Under the pieces are notes generated by a model that was not told the DNA's origin, did no database searches, and saw only the letters and a list, made by a program, of their open reading frames with translations. Of a DNA stretch of 64,000 nucleotides, positions 26,834 to 35,561 are shown one piece after another. The stretch's first letter is position 1. Every line of letters starts with the position of its first letter. The stretch comes from Saccharomycopsis crataegensis (Eukaryota; Ascomycota; Saccharomycetes; Ascoideales; Saccharomycopsidaceae): contig NW_027043819.1 in the NCBI RefSeq assembly GCF_037102585.1, positions 682,001 through 746,000 on the forward strand, written 5' to 3'. The position numbers were made by a program, and so were the translations under genes.

Positions 26834-29593
26834 TCATAGATTATCTTTCTTCTTCTTCCAATCTAATAAATTACTCAACCCGCTGACCGGACAAGCAATC
26901 TTGATGAAATCATGTTCTAACAATTCATCTGTGTTAGCTCTGTACCCAACATCGACACATAAACAAATACTCAAGAATTTCTGGATATCTTCACTGAGCG
27001 CAGCAGGGTTCTTCAACTTTGGAGTACCGTGGGTGGCAATCAAGTATAATGCCTTCAACGGTTCTTCGTCCAAGTATGGTGGTTGACCTTCGATCATTTC
27101 GATCGTCATGATACCCAAAGACCAAACATCGACTTTTTCATCGTATTCTTTTTGCTTGACAACTTCTGGGGCCATCCAGTATGGAGTACCCACCATTGTG
27201 GCTCTTTTAGAACGTTGATCGGTTAGCTTGGCACAGAAACCAAAATCGGTGATTTTCACAGTACCGTTAGAATCAAGTAACACATTATCTGACTTAATAT
27301 CACGATGGATAATATGCTTTCTGTGAAGGTTTTGTAACCCTTGAATAGTTTGTAAACAAATCGACGAAATTTGTGGCTCGGTAATCTTTCCTGAATTATT
27401 ATCAATGACATCGGTCAATGAACCACCTTCCATATATTCCATTATGACCCATAACTCATTCGAACCTCTGAGGTACGCTTCCAAGAAATTGACAATGTTC
27501 TTATGTTGAGAATCTTTCATCACCAAAATTTCATTGACAATCAATTCCTTTCTTGGTTGGGCACTCAAATCCATTTGTTTAATTGCCACCTTAGCGCCGT
27601 TTCTCTTAAGAGATTTGGCCAAATACACCGAACCAGAAGCACCTTGACCAACCCTTTCGATCATTTGGAAGTAAGGTTTTGGATCAATATTGATGACAAC
27701 CGATCTTAGTTTGGCCATGATTTGAGATTCCGTCATCGTTGAAATTCTCTTCTCTGCTTCAGGCTTACTCTTCTGTTGTTGTTGCTGTTGTGCTTGTTGT
27801 TGAAGTTTCTGTTGTGTCTTTTGAATATAAGCCTCTTTACTCATTGGTTCTGGCACTTGTTTAGCAGAAGCATTACTAGTTTGCACTGGTTTCATTTGCT
27901 GCTGAGCTTGCTGTTGTTGCTGTTGCTGTTGTTGCTGTTGTTGTTGTTGTTGTTGTTTTAATCTTTGTTGTTGTGCTTGCTGCTGTTGTTGCTGAATTCT
28001 CTGCTGCTGTTGTTGTTGCAAAGCTTTTTGCTTTTCAATCATCTTACTAGATTCATTAGAGAATTTTGGTTGCATATGCGAAGGAGTACTTGGTTGAGGC
28101 TTATGGCGGGAAGGAGAACCAATTGGAACTTTTTGCATGTTATTAGGTTTTGGTGGAGCTGGAGCTCTTCTCATTGGAACCAAATCATTAGCCTTCAGAG
28201 GACTCTGTTGGTGTGAGTGTCCTTGCTTTCCTGGAGCGGTAGGCGCTTTTCTAGTCGGGGTGAAATTTTGGGTTTGTTGAGGTTTACTCTGAGGAGAAGT
28301 ATTACTTCTTAAAGTCAATGGCTTGATCAATTCCTCTGGTCCATCACCACTAGACCCCTTTCTCAAATTAAACGGTTTCAATCCCGCGCTTGGGTCCAAC
28401 GCTCCATTGCTATTTGGATTACCACCATTATTATCGAGTTTAAGCCCACTGTTATTAGTATGACTGTACAAACTGTTATTAGTACTAGGCTTTCTGCTCG
28501 AAAGAGGTGAGCTAGATTTAGATTCATTAATCTTGTCCAATTTAGGAACGCTAGGGCTGTAGCCAAATGGAGATGCTCCTTCGCCTGCCGTCAACATCGC
28601 TTCTGGAATCTTGGTTGATTCCCCATTACTTCCACCATTAACAGCAGAATAGAATTCCAATGCTTCGATGACAGCACGTGGATCCTTGGATAAATCTTCA
28701 TCGGTAATTTTGGAACTGTTTAACAATTTTTTCCAAGTATCAGGTAACCCAACCAAATCACCGCTATTAGGATCAAATCCCACATGAACTTTATGGGTAA
28801 AGTTTGAAGGGCCAGAGACAGAATTTTGATCGATAAATCCGCTGTTGACGGAAGTCATTGAATGTTTAAGGCCGCCAAAAGATGAAGATTTCAAGCCAAG
28901 AGTATTAGCTGGGCAATGAGCCCAGATGTCATGCATCCATGATTTAACTTCGATTTCGTTCTTCACACTAATAACCATGTTACTATTGTCTTTGCTGTGA
29001 TTTATTTGGAAGCAACACGGCTTGCTGGTTTGAGTCTTTACTATATTATTAATTAAGTTCAAGTTCAATTTTTGGGTGATAAGAGAATCATTGTTGAAAT
29101 AATCAACCCCATCGCCCTTCCCATCGTTGAAGTTGTTAAGTTGTGGATTGGATAAATTCTTGATGATGATTGATGATGAATTACTCGAGCTTTCGTTGCT
29201 TTTCACGGCTTTATAAAATACCAAATCCTTTGATGTCAAGATTAAGAACTTTCTTGTCCACTTACTGAAAAACATATTTTCTTCTTTGATGTAAACAAAC
29301 CCTTGTTTCATAATTTGTGATTGCAACGGCTGGATCTTGTAAGTATTCGAGGTGGGTGATAATGGTCCTAACGCGACTTTTGAGTTGAATTGGTAGTTTC
29401 CTGTCGCGGGGTTAGGACCCTTGCCAATTGCCTGGTTATTAGCGTAGCCAAAGGAACCTTTTTGAGACATTCCTTGGTTGGCTGATGGAGGTAATCTGGA
29501 AGGAGAGCCATTCTTCAGAGGGGGTTGTGGAGGTTTTCTAGGATTAGAGAAAGCATCAGAATCGTATGGTGATGCTGTTGCTGAAAGGGACAT
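26834..29593 (-). CDS. CLA4: p21-activated kinase Cla4
   Basis: 919 residues from the ATG at 29593 (the frame opens five codons earlier only with GTG). Domains in order: a PH domain from about residue 96 (KQGFVYIKEENMFFSKWTRK), a CRIB motif at about 259-273 (VSGPSNFTHKVHVGF), a Pro/Ser-rich region with Pro motifs and a long Gln-rich tract (roughly 525-580), and a Ste20/PAK kinase domain with GQGASGSVYLAK, HRDIKSDN, DFGFCAKL and GTPYWMAPEVV. PH plus CRIB plus kinase is the Cla4/Skm1 layout and separates it from Ste20, which lacks the PH domain. Cla4 is activated by Cdc42-GTP and acts in septin organisation, budding, mitotic exit and hyphal growth. The kinase domain is nearly identical to that of Candida albicans Cla4 as I recall it. 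Confidence 0.96.
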   Translation of the reverse strand: MSLSATASPYDSDAFSNPRKPPQPPLKNGSPSRLPPSANQGMSQKGSFGYANNQAIGKGPNPATGNYQFNSKVALGPLSPTSNTYKIQPLQSQIMKQGFVYIKEENMFFSKWTRKFLILTSKDLVFYKAVKSNESSSNSSSIIIKNLSNPQLNNFNDGKGDGVDYFNNDSLITQKLNLNLINNIVKTQTSKPCCFQINHSKDNSNMVISVKNEIEVKSWMHDIWAHCPANTLGLKSSSFGGLKHSMTSVNSGFIDQNSVSGPSNFTHKVHVGFDPNSGDLVGLPDTWKKLLNSSKITDEDLSKDPRAVIEALEFYSAVNGGSNGESTKIPEAMLTAGEGASPFGYSPSVPKLDKINESKSSSPLSSRKPSTNNSLYSHTNNSGLKLDNNGGNPNSNGALDPSAGLKPFNLRKGSSGDGPEELIKPLTLRSNTSPQSKPQQTQNFTPTRKAPTAPGKQGHSHQQSPLKANDLVPMRRAPAPPKPNNMQKVPIGSPSRHKPQPSTPSHMQPKFSNESSKMIEKQKALQQQQQQRIQQQQQQAQQQRLKQQQQQQQQQQQQQQQQAQQQMKPVQTSNASAKQVPEPMSKEAYIQKTQQKLQQQAQQQQQQKSKPEAEKRISTMTESQIMAKLRSVVINIDPKPYFQMIERVGQGASGSVYLAKSLKRNGAKVAIKQMDLSAQPRKELIVNEILVMKDSQHKNIVNFLEAYLRGSNELWVIMEYMEGGSLTDVIDNNSGKITEPQISSICLQTIQGLQNLHRKHIIHRDIKSDNVLLDSNGTVKITDFGFCAKLTDQRSKRATMVGTPYWMAPEVVKQKEYDEKVDVWSLGIMTIEMIEGQPPYLDEEPLKALYLIATHGTPKLKNPAALSEDIQKFLSICLCVDVGYRANTDELLEHDFIKIACPVSGLSNLLDWKKKKDNL
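27774..28022. repeat. CAG/CAA glutamine-codon repeat tract in CLA4
   Basis: On the plus strand this appears as long runs of TTG/CTG units; on the coding strand they are CAA/CAG glutamine codons. The purest block (about 27906-27957) is interrupted by Ala and Arg/Leu codons. Such tracts change length readily between strains. Confidence 0.8.
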
Positions 29594-30201
29594 GGTGATG
29601 TGTGTCACAAAATATCAAAAGTGACAAAAGCCAGTATTTGTTGTTGTTGTTGTTGTTGTTGTTGCTGCTGTTGTCTGAGAGCAGGAAGAATAAAACTGTG
29701 AGCGATATAAAGTTCTCAGACAGCTTAGGGTTTGACAAAAGCACGCTTTGATATATATATATATATATATACGGTCACCAAAATAGGGTTGTATAAACAA
29801 GAAAAAAAACACACACACGCCCAACTGAAATAAATACAAAAGGGGGGATAATCTCTGAAGAAGTGTAGATGTTGAGAGTGACGAGACAACCTATTTGGGG
29901 TTTTGTGATTTCAAGGAAGTTGATGTTTGATCTACTAATAGAGAGAGGATGGTGGGTGAAGAAAACAGCTAATTATTATTAACACGTTCAAGGACTGTTA
30001 CAGATTTCCCCCCAGGGGCTGCAAACCAGAAGGAGGAGAAAGGACCCTCAGAATTGGTGTGTGTCTCTATGTGTCCGGGTGTTTGCACTGGTGAGGGTGG
30101 TGCACGGGTAGTAGACTTTATAATCATATAATACCAGTAGTATTATAATATATATATTGTATATATTTATGTACAGGATTTGTCTAAGTCAATTAGCCAC
30201 A
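29594..30201. promoter_or_regulatory. CLA4 upstream region / COX11 3' end
   Basis: 608 bases. Contains a TTG-type trinucleotide repeat (29636-29663), a perfect (AT)n run (about 29751-29770), and a G/C-richer block 30000-30110. No named site and no further gene seen. Confidence 0.45.
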
Positions 30202-30996
30202 TCATAGACTGAGCGCTTTCGCGTTAGGATCAACAACGTTCTCCACCGCCAAAGACTCGTTGTTTCTGTCATAATGCGCTTTGAAGAAAGTGTAATGCAA
30301 CACAATATCATCAATGTTTCTCATAGCAGGATCTTTGGCAAAGTCTGGATCGATGAAGAAGAAAACAGGCATGTCGACCTCTTCTCCTGCCAACAACTTT
30401 TGCTCTTCGAAACAGAAACATTGAATCTTGTTGAAGTACGGAGCTGCCTCCCCTGGGGTGACAGAATAAGTAGCCATCCCAACAATGTCCTTGTTTGAAT
30501 TGTTACGGGCCTTGTAGAACGCCAAAGCAGTCTCCCCTGGTACAAGGTATACTTCTCGCTGTTGCGGGGTGAACTTCCAAGGCAAGATCGCAGAAGTTTC
30601 TGCAGTGAAGGCAATACGGATTCTTTTATCGGTGTCTACCGGGATCAACTTATCATTGGTGAATTTTCTTTGATCGGTGATTGGAGTACCCCCATAACCA
30701 GTTCTTGAACAAAGCGCTCTGTATAACGGAACCGCAGCGTACGCCAACGTGATGAATCCAATACCTAAACTAAGAGCATAATTGATTGTCGACCTGGTTC
30801 TGTGAGACGAATTTTCTCTTCTCTTTGCGTGCATGTACTCGAGCAACTCTTCTTTAGTGAATTTCTGGGTGTTTTTGGTGTTTGGTTTAAGATCTTGTTT
30901 AATGCTATTGTTCAACGATTGAAACCATCTTCTGGTGGGTTGGATCAGGGTGTTTTTTAGTTGGGTACGACCCCCAAAGAGTTTCCAAGCAAGCAT
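30202..30996 (-). CDS. COX11: Cytochrome c oxidase copper chaperone Cox11
   Basis: 264 residues. A basic mitochondrial presequence (about 1-35) is followed by a matrix tail, one inner-membrane helix at about 72-92 (INYALSLGIGFITLAYAAVP) and the intermembrane-space copper domain. Key residues are all present: the redox cysteine in YRALCSRTG (C96) and the copper-binding CFCFEEQ (C193, C195). Other family blocks are AILPWKFTPQQ, YSVTPGEAAPYFNKIQC and VLHYTFF. Cox11 delivers copper to the CuB site of Cox1 during complex IV assembly. The length and motifs match a complete gene. Confidence 0.96.
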   Translation of the reverse strand: MLAWKLFGGRTQLKNTLIQPTRRWFQSLNNSIKQDLKPNTKNTQKFTKEELLEYMHAKRRENSSHRTRSTINYALSLGIGFITLAYAAVPLYRALCSRTGYGGTPITDQRKFTNDKLIPVDTDKRIRIAFTAETSAILPWKFTPQQREVYLVPGETALAFYKARNNSNKDIVGMATYSVTPGEAAPYFNKIQCFCFEEQKLLAGEEVDMPVFFFIDPDFAKDPAMRNIDDIVLHYTFFKAHYDRNNESLAVENVVDPNAKALSL

Positions 30997-31839
30997 ATCT
31001 ATCGTTTAATGACGGGTTTTCTATTTAAGTTGATGCCAGATCAGCTTTTGTTGGTTGATATTGATAAGGTGTTTGGTATGTGTGTGTGAGCGTTTTTCTC
31101 AATTTCGCTTTTTTTTGAAAATTTCTGCGTGCATACTGACAAGTCAAGATGGGTTATTCCAAATCATTGCAAAAAATTTCTTTAAAAGGATTTTTCTCTA
31201 AAAAAAAAAAAAAAGGATAAAATATAATATGACATCGATAAATAGCTTAACAAAAAAAAATTATTCAAACCAAAGCCCCTAATTTGCTTCAGTTACTACC
31301 AAAAGTTCATAGAGAAATGCATATGGATGGGCATGCATACCTGATAGTATACCTATTCTTTATATGAAATGAGGATCATCAGTAAAAATAAAGATGAATC
31401 CTCGAGGTTTGCTGAATAATTCATAAATATTGTTTTATTTTTTCATTGCTATTTCTTCTTTAATGTAACTGAAGCAGCAGAGTTTGATATGATAAATTAT
31501 AATGTATTATGGATGATTCCACAATACATTCCTATTGAAATGAACTCCTTCAAACATCTGCTACTGTAACATATATTCAGTATCATCAAAAACATAGCGA
31601 ATAGATAGACAATGTTGAGGATATGACCTATGGTTTAAGCCCAAGTCTCTACCACCTATAGCGTCCAGTGTTTTCTTTCTCTTTTTTTTTTGAGAGAGAG
31701 CCTACTTAAATAATGATAAATATCTGTCCCCATCATGCTTAACAGTATTCAAAAAATAAATAAGGGTTGGATACAGTATCATTTCCATAAACAGAATAAG
31801 GAAAAATTAGATCAATAGCCATCTCAGGAAACATGATGG

Positions 31840-31995
31840 ATGTCAGATGGTACAGTAGTGAAATCTTTACACAAATATGTTTTTTCAATCGTTGAAAAGG
31901 AATTACAAAATGGGAACGACACTCCCAAAAGTGAAATGACGAGAGAAATTGAAATTGAGACTGATGAATATACATGTTATCCCGAATATCGGTAG
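31840..31995 (+). other. Coding-like short open frame, 51 codons, unidentified
   Basis: ATG to TAG frame starting MSDGTVVKSLHKYVFSIVEK and ending DEYTCYPEYR. The composition is that of a normal soluble protein (charged residues spread evenly, EIEIETDE block) rather than of translated AT-rich spacer, which usually gives Phe/Leu/Lys/Asn runs. I recognise no family. It may be a small gene, an exon or a relic; the start follows directly after an in-frame TGA-TGG. Confidence 0.25.
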
Positions 31996-32226
31996 AAGAG
32001 GGTTCTTTTTTTTTATTTATTTATATTTCTTGGGGTTTGTCGCCAAGTTAAAATTTCTATTTTTCTCAGTAAACTCACCTATCACGTACTATTATCTACT
32101 ACGTGGTGCAATCGCTGGAAGGAAACCATTTACTCCACCCAGATGCTTGTTATCACTTTTGAAGAACCAGAAGATCCTTAAAAATCTATTACCCAAAAAA
32201 CCTTACCAAAATTTTCTTTAAAATAT

Positions 32227-32436
32227 TTACATTTTAACTTCTATCGTGTATTTTTCCTCATATCCATCAATCTTCTTTCCGGAACAAGTCGTGATTTTGA
32301 TTTTTTCACTGCTGGCTGCCGGAATAGTTGGGCTCAAACTCCTATATTTCTGAGTATCGGAAAGATCTGCTGATGATTCAACAAACTTGCCCTTTTTGCT
32401 TGGCTTATTGACATGATATCTGTTATTGGTATCAAC
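32227..32436 (-). pseudogene. Coding-like open stretch of 69 codons without a start, unidentified
   Basis: On the minus strand the stretch reads VDTNNRYHVNKPSKKGKFVE, continues through SSADLSDTQKYRSLSPT and ends KIDGYEEKYTIEVKM before TAA. It has an even, protein-like composition but no upstream ATG, because an in-frame stop precedes it directly. It could be the 3' part of a decayed host gene or a terminal exon. I do not recognise the family, and chance is not excluded for a frame of this size. Confidence 0.25.
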
Positions 32437-33009
32437 TCATAGTCACGAATGTCCTAAGTCACACCAGGCTCATGAAAGACTTACACTATGAAACACCAAA
32501 GGAAGAACCTCATCTGAAAAGTTTGCTTAGGTCATATTATTATAATAGCGTTTATAAAATGATTAAAATAAAAGTCTATAATTAGCTCATCTTGAAGAGC
32601 TCTTTCTCAATGCTACAGAATAGAAGTTGATCAACAAGTTTTTTGGTCGGAGGATCCCTGAAGATGAAAAGCTCCCGTACAGAAAAATTGTAATTTTTTT
32701 TTCATTTTTTTACAATCGTCCTCTATATCAATAGTATTCCTTTCTTCTTTCCTTTACTTTTTTGCTTATCAATCCCCAAAGGCTCATATTCAGTGGTTCT
32801 GTTGTGGTTCTGTTGTGGTCATATATCATCCTTCACGATGACCTAAATGATTTGTAAGCGAAACGGCGGTTCACCAAAAAAAAAAAAATCTTTCAATGAT
32901 TTTGAATATTCTTCCGCCTTTGCGATCACAATTTCTCGGTAGAGTCAGCTTTGTATTTCAAATAAAGTTATTTAGTATCTTTGCATATCAATAAAAATTT
33001 CCGTTAATA

Positions 33010-33465
33010 ATGGTTGTTAATAATCCAAACAATTGGCACTGGGTCGATAAAAACGTGTTGCCATGGTCGAAAACCTACATCACCGAGAAACTCACCGCCA
33101 TCACCACAACCTCCTCGGACTTTAGTGTCGTGATCCCTACCGTGACTTCTGTCACTGGGGACTCTGACCTCAGTCAAAGAAAGGGTAAAGCGATAGTGAT
33201 CTACGATATGAAGATTGTATTTGACGTCGAAGCTACCAAGGACCAACAAGAAGATGCAGGGTTCAAGTCTTCGATAGAAATCCCGGAATTCATACACGAT
33301 ATGGACGAAGATGATTATCAGTTTGATATCAAGAATAAGGACTTATCGATCGAGCAGAAAACAATTTTGAGAAAGCAAGTTTTCCCTAAGGTCGTTGAAC
33401 TATTGATGAAATATCAGGATGATGTTATTGGGATACATGGAAAAGATTTGCAGCATCAAAGTTGA
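33010..33465 (+). CDS. HCH1: Hsp90 co-chaperone Hch1
   Basis: 151 residues, equal in size to S. cerevisiae Hch1 (153). It begins MVVNNPNNWHWVDKNVLPWS, with the NxNNWHW motif, followed by GDSDLSQRKGK, with the RKxK motif. Both motifs are conserved in the N-terminal domain of Aha1 and in Hch1. The C-terminal FPKVVELLMKYQDDVI also matches. There is no Aha1 C-terminal domain, so it is Hch1 rather than a full Aha1. It binds the Hsp90 middle domain and modulates its ATPase cycle; it is cytosolic. A partial heat-shock element lies about 100 bases upstream. Confidence 0.95.
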   Translation: MVVNNPNNWHWVDKNVLPWSKTYITEKLTAITTTSSDFSVVIPTVTSVTGDSDLSQRKGKAIVIYDMKIVFDVEATKDQQEDAGFKSSIEIPEFIHDMDEDDYQFDIKNKDLSIEQKTILRKQVFPKVVELLMKYQDDVIGIHGKDLQHQS

Positions 33466-33864
33466 TTTAAAGGAGGAGGACAGGACAGTAGAGAAATAAA
33501 CAGAGAAAGACAGAAGAAGTTTGAGTGAATGGATGATGCTAACAAACAAAAAAACACAAAAGATGGAAACTCAACAGCATAATAAACTTGAAAAGATATA
33601 GGCGAGTAATGATATAGACCATAAGTAGACCTGGTTTCAACTAGAAACGAGTATGTTTGGAAAATCATATAATAGCAATCAACATTTCATTAATACAGTC
33701 TGAATTTCGATCGCATACTTTTTCGTAGAGATTTAGCCAGATAATATCATTACATTTCATTGTATCTTAAAATAAAGAAAGATCAATAAATAAAAACATA
33801 AAGCCAGAATTGTTCACATTATTATATAAGATACAAAAAACCTCAATTAATTTTTTTTTTCCAT
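33466..33864. other. Intergenic, convergent 3' ends
   Basis: 399 bases between the stops of HCH1 and IDP1. AT-rich; a purine-rich patch follows HCH1 at 33470-33515. No supported gene. Confidence 0.45.
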
Positions 33865-35187
33865 CTAGTTGGAAACTTTTGATTTTAACTTGTCAGAAAC
33901 GGCATCCAAGAATTCGGTAGTGGTGACATAACTATCTCTACCAGTCTTACCCATAGTCAAAGCCAAATCCTTGGTCATGACACCATCGTCTCTAACACAT
34001 TCGATGGTGGCATCTTCCAAATGGTTGGCGAATTTAACAACTTCAGGAGTTTCATCCAAGATACCTCTTTGGTGCAAACCTTTAGTCCAGGCAAAGATAG
34101 AGGCAATAGAGTTAGTGGAGGTTTCTTCACCCTTTTGGTGTTTTCTGTAATGTCTGGTGACAGTACCATGGGCAGCTTCAGATTCAAAAGCTTTGCCATC
34201 AGGAGTCATCAAGGCAGAGGTCATTAAACCCAATGAACCGAAACCTTGGGCAACAATGTCGGAAATCACATCACCATCGTAGTTCTTGAGGGCCATGATG
34301 TAACCACCCTTGGACTTGATCATTTGCGCCACCATGTCATCGATTAAACGGTGTTCATAAGTGATACCGTGCTTTTCGAATTCAGCCTTGTAAGTAGTAT
34401 CGTATAAGTCTTGGAAAATATCCTTGAATCTCCCATCGTATTTCTTCAAAATGGTGTTTTTACTAGAAAATTTCAAGTCCAATTGTTTTTGCAATGCCAA
34501 CTTGAATGACGAGTGAGCAAAACCAGCGATTGATTCTTCAGTGTTGTACATGGCCATACCTACCCCCGGACCTTTGAAATCAAACACATTGTAAGTGGTC
34601 TTTTCCCCACCATTAGCAGGGGTGAAGGACATTTCCAATTTACCAGCACCAGGAATCACCACGTTGGTCGACTTGTATTGATCACCATGGGCATGACGAC
34701 CAATGACAATAGGCTTTTCCCAGCCCTGGACCAATCTAGGAATATTGTCAATGACAATTGGTTCTCTAAAAACCGTACCACCCAAAATGTTTCTGATAGT
34801 ACCGTTTGGCGACACCCACATCTTCTTCAACCCGAATTCTTTAACTCTGTCTTCATCTGGGGTGATGGTAGCACACTTGACACCGACCCCATACTTTTGA
34901 ATAGCGTGAGCCGAATCAACGGTGACCTTATCATCGGTGGCATCTCTGTTTTGGATCGACAAATCGTAGTACTTCAAATCAACGTCCAAGTATGGGTTGA
35001 TGAGCTTGTCCTTGATGATGGACCAGATAATACGAGTCATTTCATCCCCGTCCAATTCGACAACAGGGTTCTTCACCTTGATTTTGTCATTGATGGTCGA
35101 GTAGTATCTGCTTGCTGCTAGCGATACCTTTGGGGCGGTAAATCTTGGGATCGTGTGATTCACAGATCTGGCGGCTCTGTTCAACAT
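33865..35187 (-). CDS. IDP1: Mitochondrial NADP+-isocitrate dehydrogenase
   Basis: 440 residues. A basic, Ser/Ala-rich presequence ([16 protein letters not shown], to about residue 33) precedes the conserved enzyme start [19 protein letters not shown]. Active-site blocks of the eukaryotic NADP-IDH family are present: [48 protein letters not shown] and [17 protein letters not shown]. The enzyme oxidatively decarboxylates isocitrate to 2-oxoglutarate and supplies mitochondrial NADPH. The targeting peptide and the absence of a C-terminal SKL (it ends KSKVSN) point to Idp1 rather than cytosolic Idp2 or peroxisomal Idp3. Codon use is highly biased (TTG, AAG, GGT), as in an abundant enzyme. Confidence 0.95.
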   Translation of the reverse strand: MLNRAARSVNHTIPRFTAPKVSLAASRYYSTINDKIKVKNPVVELDGDEMTRIIWSIIKDKLINPYLDVDLKYYDLSIQNRDATDDKVTVDSAHAIQKYGVGVKCATITPDEDRVKEFGLKKMWVSPNGTIRNILGGTVFREPIVIDNIPRLVQGWEKPIVIGRHAHGDQYKSTNVVIPGAGKLEMSFTPANGGEKTTYNVFDFKGPGVGMAMYNTEESIAGFAHSSFKLALQKQLDLKFSSKNTILKKYDGRFKDIFQDLYDTTYKAEFEKHGITYEHRLIDDMVAQMIKSKGGYIMALKNYDGDVISDIVAQGFGSLGLMTSALMTPDGKAFESEAAHGTVTRHYRKHQKGEETSTNSIASIFAWTKGLHQRGILDETPEVVKFANHLEDATIECVRDDGVMTKDLALTMGKTGRDSYVTTTEFLDAVSDKLKSKVSN

Positions 35188-35561
35188 TGCTTTAGGTTAT
35201 TTTTTTAAAATATATAATAGTAATATTAATGACTCAATGAGAATACTGTTTTGAAGAAACACAACAGAATGGGCAATGATACAATGTCAATTTATAAGGA
35301 GGAAATTCTACAAGCGGTATGCAAAAAAATATGAGTCAAAATTTCCCGCTATCGGAGTTCGACTAAAAAAGCATAAGGAGACACCCCAAGCAGATAGTAT
35401 TATTATCTTATATCAGCGAAAATATACGCTACCATCAGTTACAAAATAAATCCAGTACATGTAAAAATGTCTATTAAAGCTAATGCAAAATAAAATACCT
35501 AATGTAGACCATAATATAAAATATCAAAGACGATGAAATAAATCACAACGATTTGTGTAAC
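35188..35561. other. Intergenic, IDP1 promoter / TSR1 3' end
   Basis: 374 bases between two minus-strand genes, AT-rich. I see no recognisable site or gene. Confidence 0.4.

Larger units (their letters stand above)
30997..33009. other. 2-kb gene-poor gap between divergent COX11 and HCH1
   Basis: The longest gap in the window (2013 bases), much more than two yeast promoters need. It contains two short coding-like stretches (31840-31995 plus; 32227-32436 minus, listed separately), several other short open frames without recognisable content, and poly-A/T tracts near 31199-31214 and 32878-32888. I see no tRNA-like B box, LTR ends or known RNA. A partial heat-shock element GAATATTC (32904-32911) lies about 100 bases before HCH1. 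Confidence 0.5.

Noticed and set aside
31949-32221. 90-codon plus-strand frame in the COX11-HCH1 gap
   Set aside because: Composition (FFFFIYLYF, many Leu/Lys) is that of translated AT-rich DNA. Other frames are equally open here, so openness alone is weak evidence.
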